DNA from: Astropecten irregularis
Lineage: Eukaryota > Echinodermata > Asteroidea > Paxillosida > Astropectinidae
Direction: 5' to 3'
Assembly (NCBI GenBank): GCA_963971285.1
Contig: OZ020265.1
Coordinates: 6,302,270 to 6,366,269 of the forward strand
Length of the DNA stretch: 64,000 nt
The first letter of the stretch is position 1, and every line of letters begins with the position of its first letter. Below the pieces are notes generated by a model. The model saw nothing but the letters and a program-made list of their open reading frames with translations, did not search any database and was not told where the DNA came from. Shown piece after piece: positions 1 through 40,447 of this stretch. A program made the translations under genes and the position numbers.

Positions 1-247
1 TGTACAAACACACCATTAGAATATTTCTGCCTGAAATGCTGTATTTATCCAGAAAAGAGTCAAACCAGTGACCTATTTCTTAGAAAAGACTAAGAAATAC
101 TTTGGCTGTTTTTCACGGTTTTCTTAAAAAGTGGGTACCGTATGGGACTGAAATTTTCACAGATGTCTGTTACTGTATCTTCCTTGATATTTTTGCCCAT
201 GATTCCTCATTTCTTTGACAAAAACCAAAGTATGAAATTACCTTTAA
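1..247 (+). mobile_element. Family B MITE, right part (cut by the window start)
   Basis: Matches the right two thirds of the family B consensus (tgctgtatttatccagaaaa ... tatgaaattacctttaa). See 34875 for a whole copy. Confidence 0.8.
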
Positions 248-1562
248 AGAAGGAAACCAAAATATTTAATTTCATGTATTCTTACTCTGAAAGCAAAATT
301 TTTTATTAATTTTGGTCAAACGAGGGCGCTGTATTTGTTATCATCTTTGAAAATAAATCCACTGTATATGTGGAATAACTCAATATAGACCTTTCTTTTT
401 GTTGACAAACATTTGCTGCTGGTTGGTATGTTCAGCCAAATGTTGCAAATCATTTCGTCTTCTCTAAAGACGGCATGACCAAAATCAAAATTTTTACAAA
501 CTTTCCATAGCTGTACAAAATACATGCTATCATTGCTTACAAGTGTTGTTTCCATTACATTCGGAAATATATTTCAATGTTTATGTAATAGTGTGTTCAA
601 AAGTTCGTTATTTTAGAATGGATTAACGAAATGGAGCCGGAGTCTGAGACAGCTAGAGCTTGAGCCTCCGTTTAGTATTAATGTCCCTAGACTCAGACAA
701 TCAGCCATATTCTTTGGGCTCTACAAATGATAATATCCCTTGTATAAAAATAAAACCCTGCACTTCAGAAATCCCACCTGGCTCTGTACAGTTTAAACAC
801 CTGCCGTGGACAGAGTTTAAGAATCCCCAGTTTTAATATTGCTTCAAATTTCCCCCGGGGGCCTCAATTTCAATTTCAAATGATATGGCTTGGCACGAGC
901 AACAGCAACACGTAGAAACTGCGGAACATATGTTCGGCGCTGTATTTTGCAAAATGACTGCTCATGATTCAGTGCACATACAGGCAGCTAGGGTTCGGCT
1001 AAATTTAATTTCGTCTATGCTTGCGGATTCACTTATGAAATGTGACTTGCTCTGCAAAAAATGAGTCATATGTCACTCAGCATGTTTATAAGTTATGGCT
1101 AATGAAACATGGAAAGAGTTTGTAGAATTATAGGATCATTCTGTGTTTCAGAATTGGTATATTTCTAGAATGTAGAATGCTACAGACCTCAAACATAGAC
1201 CATATGAAACCTTATGAGGCATTCTTTCTCATCATACAGATAACTCAGTTTGTTAAATTTGTGGTTTATGCCTCATTTTGACAGAGCCGGTCACATGATG
1301 TAGACCTGCTTAGGATATGCAGTACCCAGGGATTGCTGTCGTCAGTTTTAATAACGATATGGTAGACTGTAGACAGTTTTTTCCGCCATGGGGTTTGCAT
1401 TTCTTAACCCCTTCCACCCAGGAAACAGCTAGTGCTGTTCGCCTAATGGCGTGAGAATATTCATGATTGCTATGTTGTTATTTCCATTGAAATACATTGA
1501 ATGGGGGAACTGTCTGGAACAAGAGGTTCAATGAACCTTTATTATTGGGCTGATATTAAAGT
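248..1562. other. No gene recognised
   Basis: AT-rich sequence of unknown content. A family I-like scrap (tagaatggattaacgaaatg gagccgg) lies near 615-660. The missing N-terminal PLC-L exon was looked for here and not found. Confidence 0.5.
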
Positions 1563-1682
1563 AGAGCACTGGAGCGGCATTCTGTTGGTCGCTGGTTCGA
1601 ATCCCACTCCTGTCAATTTTTCTTTGTTCACTTTTCAATGATTTAAAATTTATCCAGTCAGTTTCCCTTGTGGTTATTTAAC
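1563..1682 (+). mobile_element. Family D SINE, 3' part
   Basis: B-box GCTGGTTCGAATCCCACTCC followed by tttttctttgttcacttttc and the tail gtcagtttcccttgtggtta. The A-box half is degraded. Confidence 0.55.
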
Positions 1683-1861
1683 GTAATTAATTTTATCGTA
1701 ACCAGGGTCTGCTTTTTGGCGATCCGCACCACTTTTTCTACTTTTTCTACTTTTTCTAGCTTGAATTTTGATTAAAAAAAACAGTTTTTGCTTGAGAAAG
1801 TGGCAAATAAATGAATGAATGAAAGAATTTACAAGGATTTGGAATTGGTTGGCCTGATGTT

Positions 1862-2735
1862 TTGAATCTATCAGGATCTTTCTCAAAGGCAGTTCAGAGT
1901 TAGGAGGGCATGGTGTCTCAATCTCTGCAGGATCATTCTCAAAGGCTGCTTAGAGTTACATGTAGGAGTGCCTGACGTTTTGATCCTAGCAGGATCTTTT
2001 TCAAATGCTGCTCTGAGTTAGGAGGGCCTGACGTTTTGATCCTAGCAGGATCTTTTTCAAATGCTGCTCTGAGTTAGGAGGGCCTGACGTTTCTATCCTA
2101 GCAGGATCTTTCTCAAAGGCTGCTCAGAGTTAGGAAGGCACTGACATTTTGAATAGCAGGATCTTTCTTAAAGGCTGTTCAGAGTTAGAGGGCCTGACAT
2201 TTCAATCCTAGCAGGATCTTTCTCAAAGGCTGCTTAGAGTTACATGTAGGAGTGCCTGACGTTTTGATCCTAGCAGGATCTTTTTCAAATGCTGCTCTGA
2301 GTTAGGAGGGCCTGACGTTTTGATCCTAGCAGGATCTTTTTCAAATGCTGCTCTGAGTTAGGAGGGCCTGACGTTTTGATCCTAGCAGGATCTTTTTCAA
2401 ATGCTGCTCTGAGTTAGGAGGGCCTGACGTTTCGATCCTAGCAGGATCTTTCTCAAAGGCTGCTCAGAGTTAGGAGGGCCTGATGTTTTGATCCTAGCAG
2501 GATCTTTCTCAAAGGCTGCATGTTTCCATCCTAGGAGGATCTTTCTCAAAGGTTGCTCAGAGTTAATAGGAGGACCCAACATTTCTATCCAAGCAGGATC
2601 TTTAGCAATGCTGCTCAGAGTTAATAGGAAGGTCTGACGTTTTGATCTGAGCAGGATCTTTCTCCAAGGCTAAAAGGAGAAGGGTGAAAGATCCTGCTAG
2701 GATGGAAACATCAGGCCCCCTCCTAACTCATTTGT
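1862..2735 (-). repeat. 56-bp minisatellite array (T56)
   Basis: About 15 units of gatcctagcaggatctttct then caaaggctgctcagagttag then gagggcctgacgttt. Each unit holds the palindrome GATCCTAGCAGGATC. The last unit is in the opposite orientation. The shared tail tcaggtcaatattttggttg follows (2742-2795), then PLC-L exon 2818. Confidence 0.85.
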
Positions 2736-2817
2736 TATATTTCAGGTCAATATTTTGGTTGATGAGCAGTTTGCAGCAGTTGATTACTTATATTCTTTTT
2801 TTCTTTGTGTGTTACAG

Positions 2818-30929
<28,112 letters not shown>

Positions 30930-31474
30930 TGACCCGTCATCTTGGCAACTTTCCAATTTTTCGTTCGCTCAAAACATCGACAGGTACCCCCACCCTTGTC
31001 CAAATTTCCTTATTGTTTGATCTTTTGTAAATTATTTTGAGTTTTTTGTTATTGAGCTATCAGTTTAGCTCGTAAGACATGTTAATCATAAAAAGGACAC
31101 GTTGCCAGTCTATCCGTCGCACAATCAAGTATTATAGGTGATGACATCACTCGTTTCTTAGCAACAGTGACTAGCTGATGAAAGTTTTATTGTCATTTTT
31201 AGTTCACCCGTACCGTAGGTCCAAACTTTTGCCAAAGACAAGTCAATATTGTGAAGTGTTTCTTGGTTTTTTTTAGAATTCACGGGGCATTACAATAGTT
31301 GTAATAGCCATATAATTGTTTTTAGACAAAATCTGATTGTTATTAACAAATATCACAAACTGGCTTTTGTTTGGTGCAGTATTTTCAATTTTGATCGTGG
31401 AGAGAATATAAAACTATTTAAGATGGCGGCCAAGGGCTAAATGACCCGAGATGTTTATCCGTTTTGGGAGAGAA

Positions 31475-31862
31475 ACTCTAATTCTGTCCAGGCTTAGCCG
31501 ATGAAAAGCCTGACCAGGTATGGGCCTGCAGTTCTGAAATCCTCCTCTTGTCAGCCCTGAACTTCACTACAATAGAGCTGCTTAAAATCAATCAAGCCTA
31601 GCTTCTGGATACTGTCCATGATCTATGTAGACTCAATCTGTCAATCAGGTTTAATAGTGCCAACTATGATCCAGGACACAGCAGGGGCTTGAAGTTGATA
31701 GTTCAAGGCTGGGGATTATAGAAGCCCAAGATCCCAGACAAAGCCCAGGCCTGGCCAGGCGTTTCAACTATGATCCAGGACACAGCAGGGGCTTGAAGTT
31801 GATAGTTCAAGGCTAGGGATTACAGAAGCCCAAGAGCCCAGGCCTGGCCAGGCTTTTCAGTG
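31475..31862. mobile_element. Family C MITE with internal duplication
   Basis: Inverted copy from gatgaaaagcctgaccaggt to gcctggccaggcttttcagt with two ~110-bp blocks. A family D SINE tail (31871-31930) abuts it. About 550 bp beyond the PLC-L stop. Confidence 0.7.
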
Positions 31863-32104
31863 ATGACTGTGGTCGCTGGTTCGAATCCCACTCCAGTCAA
31901 TTTTTCTTGGTTCACTTTTCAATGACTTGAGATTATTTTCTCATCAGAAATCTGTTATGTCTCAAAAAGTGGCCATGGGCCGGTGTCACTTTAAATAATT
32001 TTTTTATCACTCTACCCGCCTAAAACCTTCAATTCACAACAGACCGCAGCTAAGGTAGAAAATCTTCAATACCGGTCAGGCCCAGCCACGGAAAAACCTG
32101 ACCA

Positions 32105-32720
32105 AGGGCCAATTTCATAGAGCTGCTTCAACACCAAAATTTGCTTAATAAGCACCAAAAACCTTGGTTAATAAAATCAGTATGCCAGCCAAAACTCCTT
32201 GCGAATGTTATGCTCAGCAAACAATGGCCGAATACAAGTCAAAAGCAGTATAAAACATCACATGAACATTTGGTTGGTAATCCTGTGTGATCAAGGAAGA
32301 CTTTTCATGCTGAAGCAAAATGTGCTTAAAGGTAGTATCATACTTTGGTAAGAAACCAAAACAGAAATGTTCACAGATTTACGTATATTTTACAGGGTAT
32401 GAAGATGGTGGTGGTAAAAACATGCCGTTAAAATGTTTTCACCTGAAATGCTGTATTTATCCAGAAAAGAGTAAAACAACAATCAAAAATCTTTTTGATC
32501 TTTAAATAGATAAAAAATAAAAGAGAAAAGACTTGAGAAATACTGTGGCACAGTTTTACACTGTTTTTTTTCAAAGTGGGCACCACATGGGACTGAAATT
32601 GTCACAGATGACTGTTACTGTATCTGTCTTGATATTTTTGCCCATGGATCTGTATGAATTCTTTGATAAAAAACAAAGTATGATATTACCTTTAAGCAGC
32701 TCTATGAAATTGGCCCCAGG
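32105..32720. mobile_element. Family A MITE, split by a family B MITE
   Basis: gggccaatttcatagagctg at left and agctctatgaaattggcccc at right; the insert 32328-32696 separates the halves. Confidence 0.7.
32328..32696 (+). mobile_element. Family B MITE nested in a family A MITE
   Basis: Whole B copy with TTAA at both ends. Bases just outside on both sides belong to a family A element (32105-32718): agcaaaatgtgc on the left and agcagctctatgaaattggc on the right. Confidence 0.75.
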
Positions 32721-33234
32721 CCCTTAGGGAACATATAAAAACAAGCTTTTTTGAAACTAACAGAATACTCAAAGATCCTTGGTACTGTTTATCATGTTTA
32801 TGTGATTTTGTGACTGCTAGTTTCTGAAGTGACTATGAAGTCTTTGTCTCGTTAAAAAATATCACCTTTGACTCAGAATTTTTCAGCAACAGTTTTTTCC
32901 ACGGTTGAGTCGTTTTGTACATATTTCCGTACATTATACAGGAAAGTATTAACACGAGTTAAATGTTTTTTGCCAGATAAGCAATAGTGTATCTGTGTTT
33001 GATAGTCTGAAATACGTAATAATTTTGTTCGGGTTTTTTTGGAGACTGATGACGAACATTTTATGGGATGATATTTGATGTTGGAATGTTTAATAACATT
33101 AATAATCCGAATAATTATTCCATGCCGGTTTCTTTTTTCTTTTTTTTTTGGTGATAAAAATTTAGGTGATGAAACTTTTAAGGTAGTTGGTACTTGGTGT
33201 TTCTATTTCTTGTATCTGCTAAAAGCAGGAATTT

Positions 33235-33830
33235 GCTGTTTAAAGTTGAAACTGGATGGCAGGGTACCAGGCAAAGAATGGATTTACACCGGTAACTTCA
33301 AGGATCAACAAGACTAGTACTGCAGGGTACCACTGAGGCTAGATTGCAATTGATGTGAATGGCTTTACAATGGTAACAAAGATATAAGACAGCAAAGTAC
33401 CAGGCAAGATTGCATTTGATGTGAATGACGTTACACTGGTACACATGGATAAATGTTCAAGAATGCAGGATACCAGGCAAGATTACGTTTGAGGTGAATG
33501 GCTAATTTACACCGTTAACAAGGATAAACGTACAAGAGGGCAGGATACCAGTCAAGATTGCATAAAAAAAAAAGTATGTGATGTGAATGGCCTAATACAC
33601 TGGTAACAAGGATTAATGTATAAGATGGCAGGATACCAGTCAAGATTGCATATGTGATGTGAATGGCCTAATACACTGGTAACAAGGATAAATGTATAAG
33701 ACGGCAGAGTACCAGGCAAGATTGCATGTGATGTGAATGGCTTTACACTGGTAACAGGCGGCCGATTTCTTCTTTGCATATGCAAAAGCGGGCCACCAGA
33801 CAAAATTGCATTAATTGCAGGGCACCAGTT
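33235..33830 (+). repeat. ~75-bp tandem repeat
   Basis: About seven uneven units: ggcaggataccagtcaagat, tgcatgtgatgtgaatggct, ttacactggtaacaaggata, aatgtataagat. Confidence 0.75.
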
Positions 33831-34049
33831 AGAAGCTGATTTCTGCTCAGTGTAAAAATTTTGCTATAAAGCTTTTTTTTTTATCAGCTAAGCTGTTGCT
33901 TGGAATTGAGATTTGTTCTGTCTTGTGAAAAAAAACTGGGTTTAATTGCCGGATTGAATAACTCTTGTTGTAAGGTTCGTAAAAAGGTGAATTTTATAGA
34001 GAAAGACATTATATTGCGTAGACATAATACTGTAAAACTTTTATAGCAA

Positions 34050-34150
34050 GGCGGGGGCCAATTCCATAGAGCTGCTTAGCGCAAACATTTGCTTAGCACA
34101 GAAATGGCTTGCCCATTAAAATCTACCACCATTGACAATTTTGTGCCGTG
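34050..34150. mobile_element. Family A MITE, one end
   Basis: gggggccaattccatagagc ... ttagcacagaaatggcttgcccatt; the other end is missing. Confidence 0.55.
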
Positions 34151-34769
34151 TACAGTAGTTTCACAAACTTAGAAGGAAAAAGCCAATTCTGCAATATGAA
34201 TAAATTAACGTATCATGGTGCATATAATTAAATAAAAATTGCCATAATTGGTTTTACATGTTTTAAGTTTGGTATTAAGTTTTTTTTCCGTACGACAGCA
34301 AATTCAACCATGTAAAAAATATATTGAATCAATTGTTTTTGTATTACACAGCAATTAATTTATTGGTAATGGAATTAATCTATAAATAGTAGTATTTCTG
34401 AATTTTTTTTTTTAATTTGCAGTAAATATTTGTCACAATTGTTTAATAATCATGTTCTGGAAATATTGTACTGTATTGTTTGGATAATAATGTGTAATAT
34501 CTCTTTTATTACTTGGGAATGTTTTGCTCAAAATGTTAACTAAATCGATATTTATGTTGTTCGTGCAATGCTTCTATCTCCTTGCAATTTTGATGTCCAA
34601 CAAACTTAAGTGTGCTTGTGAAAAGACTAGCAGTTACTTAGCAACAAGGTAGGTAGTCTTGGTTCAAGATGTCAGTGATTAAAAGTTGCTAGTGCCTGTA
34701 GCACTATGTACCAGTGCACCTAATTGATAGGAAATTATTTTGATAATGCATTATTTTGAACAGCACTTG

Positions 34770-34873
34770 AAATTCTGGATGGCTCAGTTGGTAGAGCACC
34801 GGTACGGTATTCCAGGGGTCGCAGGTTCAAATCCCACTTTTAGTCAAATTTTGTTGTTCACCTTTCAATGCCT
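34770..34873 (+). mobile_element. Family D tRNA-related SINE
   Basis: TGGATGGCTCAGTTGGTAGA and GCAGGTTCAAATCCCACTTT with the gttcacctttcaatg tail. A family B MITE starts right after it. Confidence 0.65.
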
Positions 34874-35236
34874 TAAAGGTAGTATCATACTTTGGTAAGA
34901 AACCAAAACAGAAATGTTCACAAATTTACGTATAACTTACAGGGTATGAAGATGGTGGTGGTAGAAACATACCATTAAAATGTTTCCGCCTGAAATGGTG
35001 TATTCATCCAGAAATTAGTAAAACAACGACCGAAAATCTTTTTGATCTTTTAAAAGATCAGAAAAGAAAAGACTTAAGAAATACTGTGGCTGTTTTCACT
35101 GTTTTCTCAAAAAGTGGGCACCGTATATATGGGACTGACATTTTCACAGATGACTGTTACTGTATCATCCTTGATATTTTTGCCCATGATTCTGTATTTC
35201 TTTGATAAAAACCAAAGTATGATATTACCCTTAAAT
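34873..35236 (+). mobile_element. Family B MITE, whole copy
   Basis: Terminal inverted repeats: AGGTAGTATCATACTTTGGT at left and ACCAAAGTATGATATTACCC at right, each bordered by TTAA. About 365 bp with no coding capacity; conserved interior includes gggtatgaagatggtggtgg and cacagatgactgttactgta. TTAA borders recall piggyBac-type targets, but the ends do not start CCC, so the superfamily is open. This is the commonest element in the window (about 18 copies). Confidence 0.85.
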
Positions 35237-35469
35237 AATCACAACGGAAAAGGTGTTCTATTACAAACTACTACGTGTGTCAACAACCAATCACAGACAT
35301 ATTTGGCCTAGACTATACAGTACAGATAGATAGGAATTTGCACTCTCGTTCACGCACAAACAAAAAAATAAAATTACCACAGGTATGAGCTAGAAATGAA
35401 TTTTTCCAACAGCATTTGATGGCTAAGCTTGCCAATTTTCCCTCTCTTTTTTAAAATCTGAGAAAATAA

Positions 35470-35810
35470 GCAATTTGTGTTATAAATCTGAATAGTATCC
35501 AGTACACAGACTTCTTTCATTGCATATTCACACCCCAGTTTGAATTTCACCAGACTAAAGACTCTGTTGCTATGGCACATGATTCGGGGCAAGCTTTTGC
35601 ATAGCGATACCCATCTCTTGAATGGACTGGTTCCTTTGTGCCATTCTTATCCATTATGAACAGTGCATTGTTGCAAGACGTCTGTTTTGTAAACTTAGCA
35701 AAAGCTTGTCCCGAATCATGTGATAATACCAACAGTGTCTTTAGTCTGGAGAATTCAGGTTTTGATGTTTACGTACTGTGAAAGAATTCAATGTACCAGA
35801 TATTGTACAA
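35470..35810. mobile_element. Family E fold-back MITE
   Basis: Same arms as 25191-25527 (atctgaatagtatccagtac / gtaccagatattgtacaatt). Confidence 0.75.
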
Positions 35811-35999
35811 TTTTAAGTCGCGAAAGGCTTATTTCAGGAGATTTTCAGAGGATAAATGAAAAATTAGTGCCACTCTGTATGAAACCTTGACAGGAAAGAA
35901 TATTTGACTTAAAAGAATAGTATGTGATGTGTTGTGGGTCAAAGTTCAATTTTATGGTTGGGTCTTTGGTTATTGAAGACATGATGGTCTGGGCTAACA

Positions 36000-36372
36000 G
36001 CGACTTTGGCTCTGGCTTCGGCTTGAGCTTGGGCTTGGGCTTGGGCTTTGGCTTGGGCTTGGGCTTGGGCTTGGGCTTGGGCTTGGGCTTGGGCTTGAGC
36101 TTGAGCTTGGGCTTTGGCTTTGGCTTGGGCTTGAGCTTTGGCTTGGGCTTGGGCTTGGGCTTGGGCTTGGGCTTGAGCTTTGGCTTGGGCTTGGGCTTTG
36201 GCTTGGGCTTGGGCTTGGGCTTTGGCTTGGGCTTTGGCTTGGGCTTGGGCTTGGGCTTGGGCTTGGGCTTTGGCTTGGGCTTGGGCTTTGGCTTGGGCTT
36301 GGGCTTGGGCTTGGGCTTGGGCTTGGGCTTGGGCTTGGGCTCTGGCTTGGGCTTGGGCTTGGGTTTGGGCTG
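36000..36372 (+). repeat. GGGCTT/GGCTTT hexamer array
   Basis: About 60 hexamers, mainly gggctt with ggcttt and gagctt variants. Flanks do not match family I clearly, though ggcaaagccgtagccaaagc at 36424 is similar in style. Long frames here are repeat shadows. Confidence 0.85.
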
Positions 36373-36834
36373 CATCTATTTATTGGAACTGCCATAAGGA
36401 AAGTGCATGTTTCCTTGCCAATTGGCAAAGCCGTAGCCAAAGCCATGGCTTGATAGCGGCTAAGGCTAAGCAGTCTCCATATTAACTGTCACCAAATGCA
36501 GTGAAATTGTGTTTTTGTGTGTCTGAACAATATTATGGCGTTTTTTGTGCATTATTTTCAACAATGTCAATAATTATTTCAGGACTTTCAAACTGTATGG
36601 AAAAGAGGAAAGTGGCAAAATATAACAATAATTACTATCATGGCAATAGTAGCAATGTTTCAGAGAGAGGTTTAAATAAATAAAATTATGTACATATTAT
36701 TATTTTTTATTTAAGATGATGATGAATTAAGATACCTTTTATTTTGAAATTTAAATTTTTGTGAAATACTACGTCCTTAATTATGCTTGCTTATTATGAT
36801 AGAGACCGGTCCAAATGCCTCCCCCGCACCCCTG

Positions 36835-36995
36835 TGCCCTCACTTCAGTGACCAGGGGCACCAAGGCAATGACCAGGGGCACCAAGGCAATGACCAGGTG
36901 CACCAAGGCAATGACTAGGGGCAGCAAGGCAATGACCAGGGGCACCAAGGCAATGACCAGGGGCACCAAGGCAATGACCAGGGGCACCCAGGCAG
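36835..36995 (+). repeat. 21-bp satellite (T21a), short array
   Basis: Seven to eight units of gaccaggggcaccaaggcaat. Confidence 0.85.
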
Positions 36996-37034
36996 TGGAA
37001 GTCAATGCCTTTAGAAAACTGCATTTTAAGAAGA

Positions 37035-37455
37035 AAACTTTAATACTTGTTGGGCCAAGTCAGTGAAAAGCCAGGCCAGGACTGGGCTTTGCCTGGGCTC
37101 TTGGGCTTCTATAATCCCTAGCCTTGAACTATCAACTTCAAGCCCCTGCTGTGTCCTGGATCATAGTTGAAAAGCCTGGCCAGGTCTGGGCTTTGCCTGG
37201 GCTATTGGGCTTCTATAATCCCTAGCCTTGAACTATCAACTTCAAGCCCCTGCTGTGTCCTGGATCATAATTGGCACTATTAAACCTGATTGACAGGTTG
37301 AGTCCACATTGATCATGGACAGTATGCAGAAGCCAGGCTTGATTGATTTGAAGCAGCTCTATTGTAGTGAAGTTCAGGGCTGACAAGAGGAGGATTTCAA
37401 ACCCAGCCAGGCCTGGCAAGGTTTTTCAGTGGCTGGGCTAAACCAGTATTAAACT
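37035..37455. mobile_element. Family C MITE with internal duplication
   Basis: Left actttaatacttgttgggcc, right ttcagtggctgggctaaacc and agtattaaact; two ~110-bp blocks inside. It follows a short 21-bp satellite array. Confidence 0.7.
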
Positions 37456-37555
37456 GTATATCCCTTAATTTTCTGTCATGACAAAATTATGAGAAATCTA
37501 TGAGTTTACAAAATTCTACCCCATCTTGAGCAATTTTGGAAGTTATATGGAAAGG

Positions 37556-37854
37556 CAGGCGCGGTTCTAGAGTCAAAATTTTGGGGGGGCTAGAAGAGCC
37601 ATTATTTTTTGGGGGGGCTAGAAGACCCAATATTTTGGGTTTTTCTAACACTCGCTTCTGCTATGTCTTATTAGGGGTCGAAAAACATGCACATTATAGC
37701 CCACACGACGCGTTTTCTATGTAATTGGCGCTTAATAACTGAAAAAATCCAGTATTTTCAAGATTTTTTTTTTTCACTTGCATTTTTTTGGGGGGGCTAG
37801 ACAAAATTTTTGGGGGGCTACAGCCCCCCCTAGCCCCCTTTAGAACCGCGCCTG
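37556..37854. mobile_element. hAT-type MITE with perfect 8-bp target duplication
   Basis: Ends CAGGCGCGGTTCTA and TAGAACCGCGCCTG (14 bp, perfect). Flanks TGGAAAGG at 37548-37555 and 37855-37862 are identical. Interior holds ttttgggggggctag repeats in both orientations. 299 bp, no coding capacity. Confidence 0.9.
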
Positions 37855-38036
37855 TGGAAAGGGCTTTGTCAATACTTGTGTATATTTGATATGTGGGGGA
37901 AAAACCTTCAGTGTTTTTAGTATGTAACACTGCCAGCTGAAAGTATGTGTATGTTTTATTCAAAGTATGTTGGATATGGAGGCCAACTTTGTGTAAGATA
38001 CGGTACTGAAAGGGACTGTAGTTACATGAGTACTTA

Positions 38037-38353
38037 AAGGTAGTATCATACTTTGGTAAGAAACCAAAATTTTTCACAGATTTACATATAACTTACAGGG
38101 TATAAAGATGGTGGTGGTAGAAACATACCGTTAAACATTTTACGCCTGAAATAAAGACTGAAAATCTTTTTGATTTTTTAAAAGACCAAAAATAAAAGAG
38201 AAAGACTTCACAAATACTGTGGCTGTTTTTCACTGTTTTCTAAAAAAGTGGGCACCGTATGGGACCTTACTACTTTAACTGTATCATCCTTGATATTTTT
38301 GCCCACGAATCTGTATTTCTTTGACAAAAACCAAAGTATGATATTACCTTAAA
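38037..38353 (+). mobile_element. Family B MITE
   Basis: Begins TTAAAGGTAGTATCATACTT and ends GTATGATATTACCTTAA. A different MITE (38353-38510) starts at its right border. Confidence 0.75.
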
Positions 38354-38512
38354 TAGCGCTCCGCACTAATGACGTCACAAAATCCCCGGCTGTCAGACAA
38401 ACATTGTCTAACACGCGTAGTGTACATGGACGCGCACACCACACACGTGCATGGTTGCAATGTTTGTCAGAGATCCGGTGCTATTTTTAGCGTAAGTGCG
38501 GAGCGCTATTGC
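38353..38512. mobile_element. Short MITE with 17-bp inverted ends
   Basis: AATAGCGCTCCGCACTAATG and TAAGTGCGGAGCGCTATT. About 158 bp, CpG-rich, with a TGACGTCA site inside. Confidence 0.7.
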
Positions 38513-38639
38513 CATGTGTGGTGGGTAAGCCAACTGTGTACAAATGGTATTAATTGAGAGATTAAGATTGATCATAAAATAATGCAAAATGTCAAATGTT
38601 AGGTTTTTTCAGTTTTAAACAAGATGTGTGGGTTGTATT

Positions 38640-39250
38640 GACAGTACACCACGTGCATACCACAGTTTACCACACGTGGTTTTCCCTGTGGTAATTAAGT
38701 GTCAGGTATCCTGAATACCACAATACACCACATTGTGGTAATGTGTTGTTTATGATCCAGTTCCCCTGTGGAGACTGGTAATGTGTGGTAAGCAGCACTT
38801 GTCTTTTGCGGTAGGTGCAGAGGGTAAGGGTTAATATCCAGTCCCCCTGTGGAGACTGTGGTAATGTGTGGTAAGCAGCACTTGTCTTTTGCGGTAGGTG
38901 CAGAGGGTAAGGGTTAATATCCAGTCCCCTGTGGAGACTGTGGTAATGTGTGGTAAGCAGCACTTGTCTTGTGTGGTAGGTTGCAGAGGGTTAGGGTTAA
39001 TATCCAGTCCCCCTGTGGAGACTGTGGTAGTGTGTGGTAAGCAGCTCTTGTATTGTGTGGTAGGCGCAGAGGATTAGGGTTTATATCCAGTCTGCCTGTG
39101 GAGACCTGGTAGTTTGTGGTAAGCAGCACTTGTCTTGTGTGGTAGGTGCAGAGGGTTAGGGTTAATATCCAGTCTCCCTGTGGAGACATGGTAGTTTGTC
39201 GTAAGCAGCACTTGTCTTGTGTGGTAAGTGCTGAGGCTAAGGGTTAATGG
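38640..39250 (+). repeat. ~84-bp tandem repeat
   Basis: Six to seven units: ctgtggagactgtggtaatg, tgtggtaagcagcacttgtc, ttgcggtaggtgcagagggt, taatatccagtcccc. Single units with shared flank (tatcctgaataccacaatac) lie at 61850-61955 and 63570-63755. Confidence 0.8.
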
Positions 39251-39642
39251 GGGACTTAAATAGATACCTGTACTACAAAATCAATGTTGCTAAAATTGTT
39301 ATTACGTATGTAACAAACGATCAATGTAAAACTGCTTCGAAGAAGACACAAATTCTTGCCCTTGTAAACTTGGTGACTTATATGTAAAGTTCTAACTACT
39401 CGAGTACTAAAAATGAATTGGCAGGGTAGCTCAATAAGAATTTTAGTAATAGATACAATATATGTACCATTTTTCTATCATGTCAAAGTTCATCTGTGTC
39501 TAACAAAAAATGTGAAACGGTTCCAGAAAAATCTAAAAAAAAAGTAGGGAGACGGTTTGTAGAATATCTATTGGAGAAATAGTACTTTTTTATTTTAGTC
39601 TTTTTACTTTGTTAGGATATTTATTGAGAATTACACCGATCC

Positions 39643-39890
39643 GACGGCGCGACCGTGGAGGTAGGAAACACCCGCCATTACTGCAGTGTCCCCGCCCGCC
39701 TTTTGTCTGGCAACAAAAGAATTTACGTCCGCCGCACTCTATACTGCAGTGTACGTACCCCTAATCATGGGACGTACACCCTGCAATTATAGAGTGCGAT
39801 GGAGTGTAAATTATTTTGTTGTCGGATAAAAGGCAGACTGGGACACTGCAGTAATGGCGGATAGTATATCGTGCCGTCAGATCGGTCTAC
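39643..39890. mobile_element. Fold-back MITE, ~245 bp
   Basis: Arms pair over most of the length: ccgatccgacggcgcgac / gtgccgtcagatcgg, and ccgccattactgcagtgtcc / gggacactgcagtaatggcg. The centre is near gtacccctaatcatgggacg. Confidence 0.75.
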
Positions 39891-40447
39891 ATAGGTCTAC
39901 AGCTTTTCAGATACTGTGAAATGTTTCTTTATGGTAGAGAAAAGGTTTGTACAATACAAGGACGTTGGAGAATGCGACCATAAAACTGTTAAGGGACGTA
40001 GCCGTGCTTTTGCACATAGATGCGCACAAGTTAAATGTTCCATGAGCATTTATAAGTAGAGAACTGTTTCTATATCATTGGGAAGAATCTACGGTGCTCC
40101 ATGAGTGCCATTTTACTTTATAACCAGAAAACTACCCAATTATTTTGGCGAGCCTTATTCGAATAACTCTCAATAATTTTAAAGTTAACTTGGCCAGATA
40201 TAAATTTGAATACACTTCCTAAAGTCAACTTGGTCAGACGAATTATGTTGTCAATTTGGTATGGCACTTGTGGGGCACCGTAGGAATTAACAACTGGTGT
40301 CATGTGACCCTCAGCTAATGGCTGCCTATAGTCTGGTTCCCTACCCAAAGATTCCCTGATGATGATCCATATTGGAAATTATAGAACTGACAGAGAATAT
40401 TCAGAGATTATTGGTCTGGGAACCAGACTAATAAGCTACCTTTCTCG

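Noticed and set aside
35845-36446. Lys-Pro, Ser-Pro and Gly-Leu repeat proteins
   Set aside because: Shadows of the GGGCTT hexamer array.
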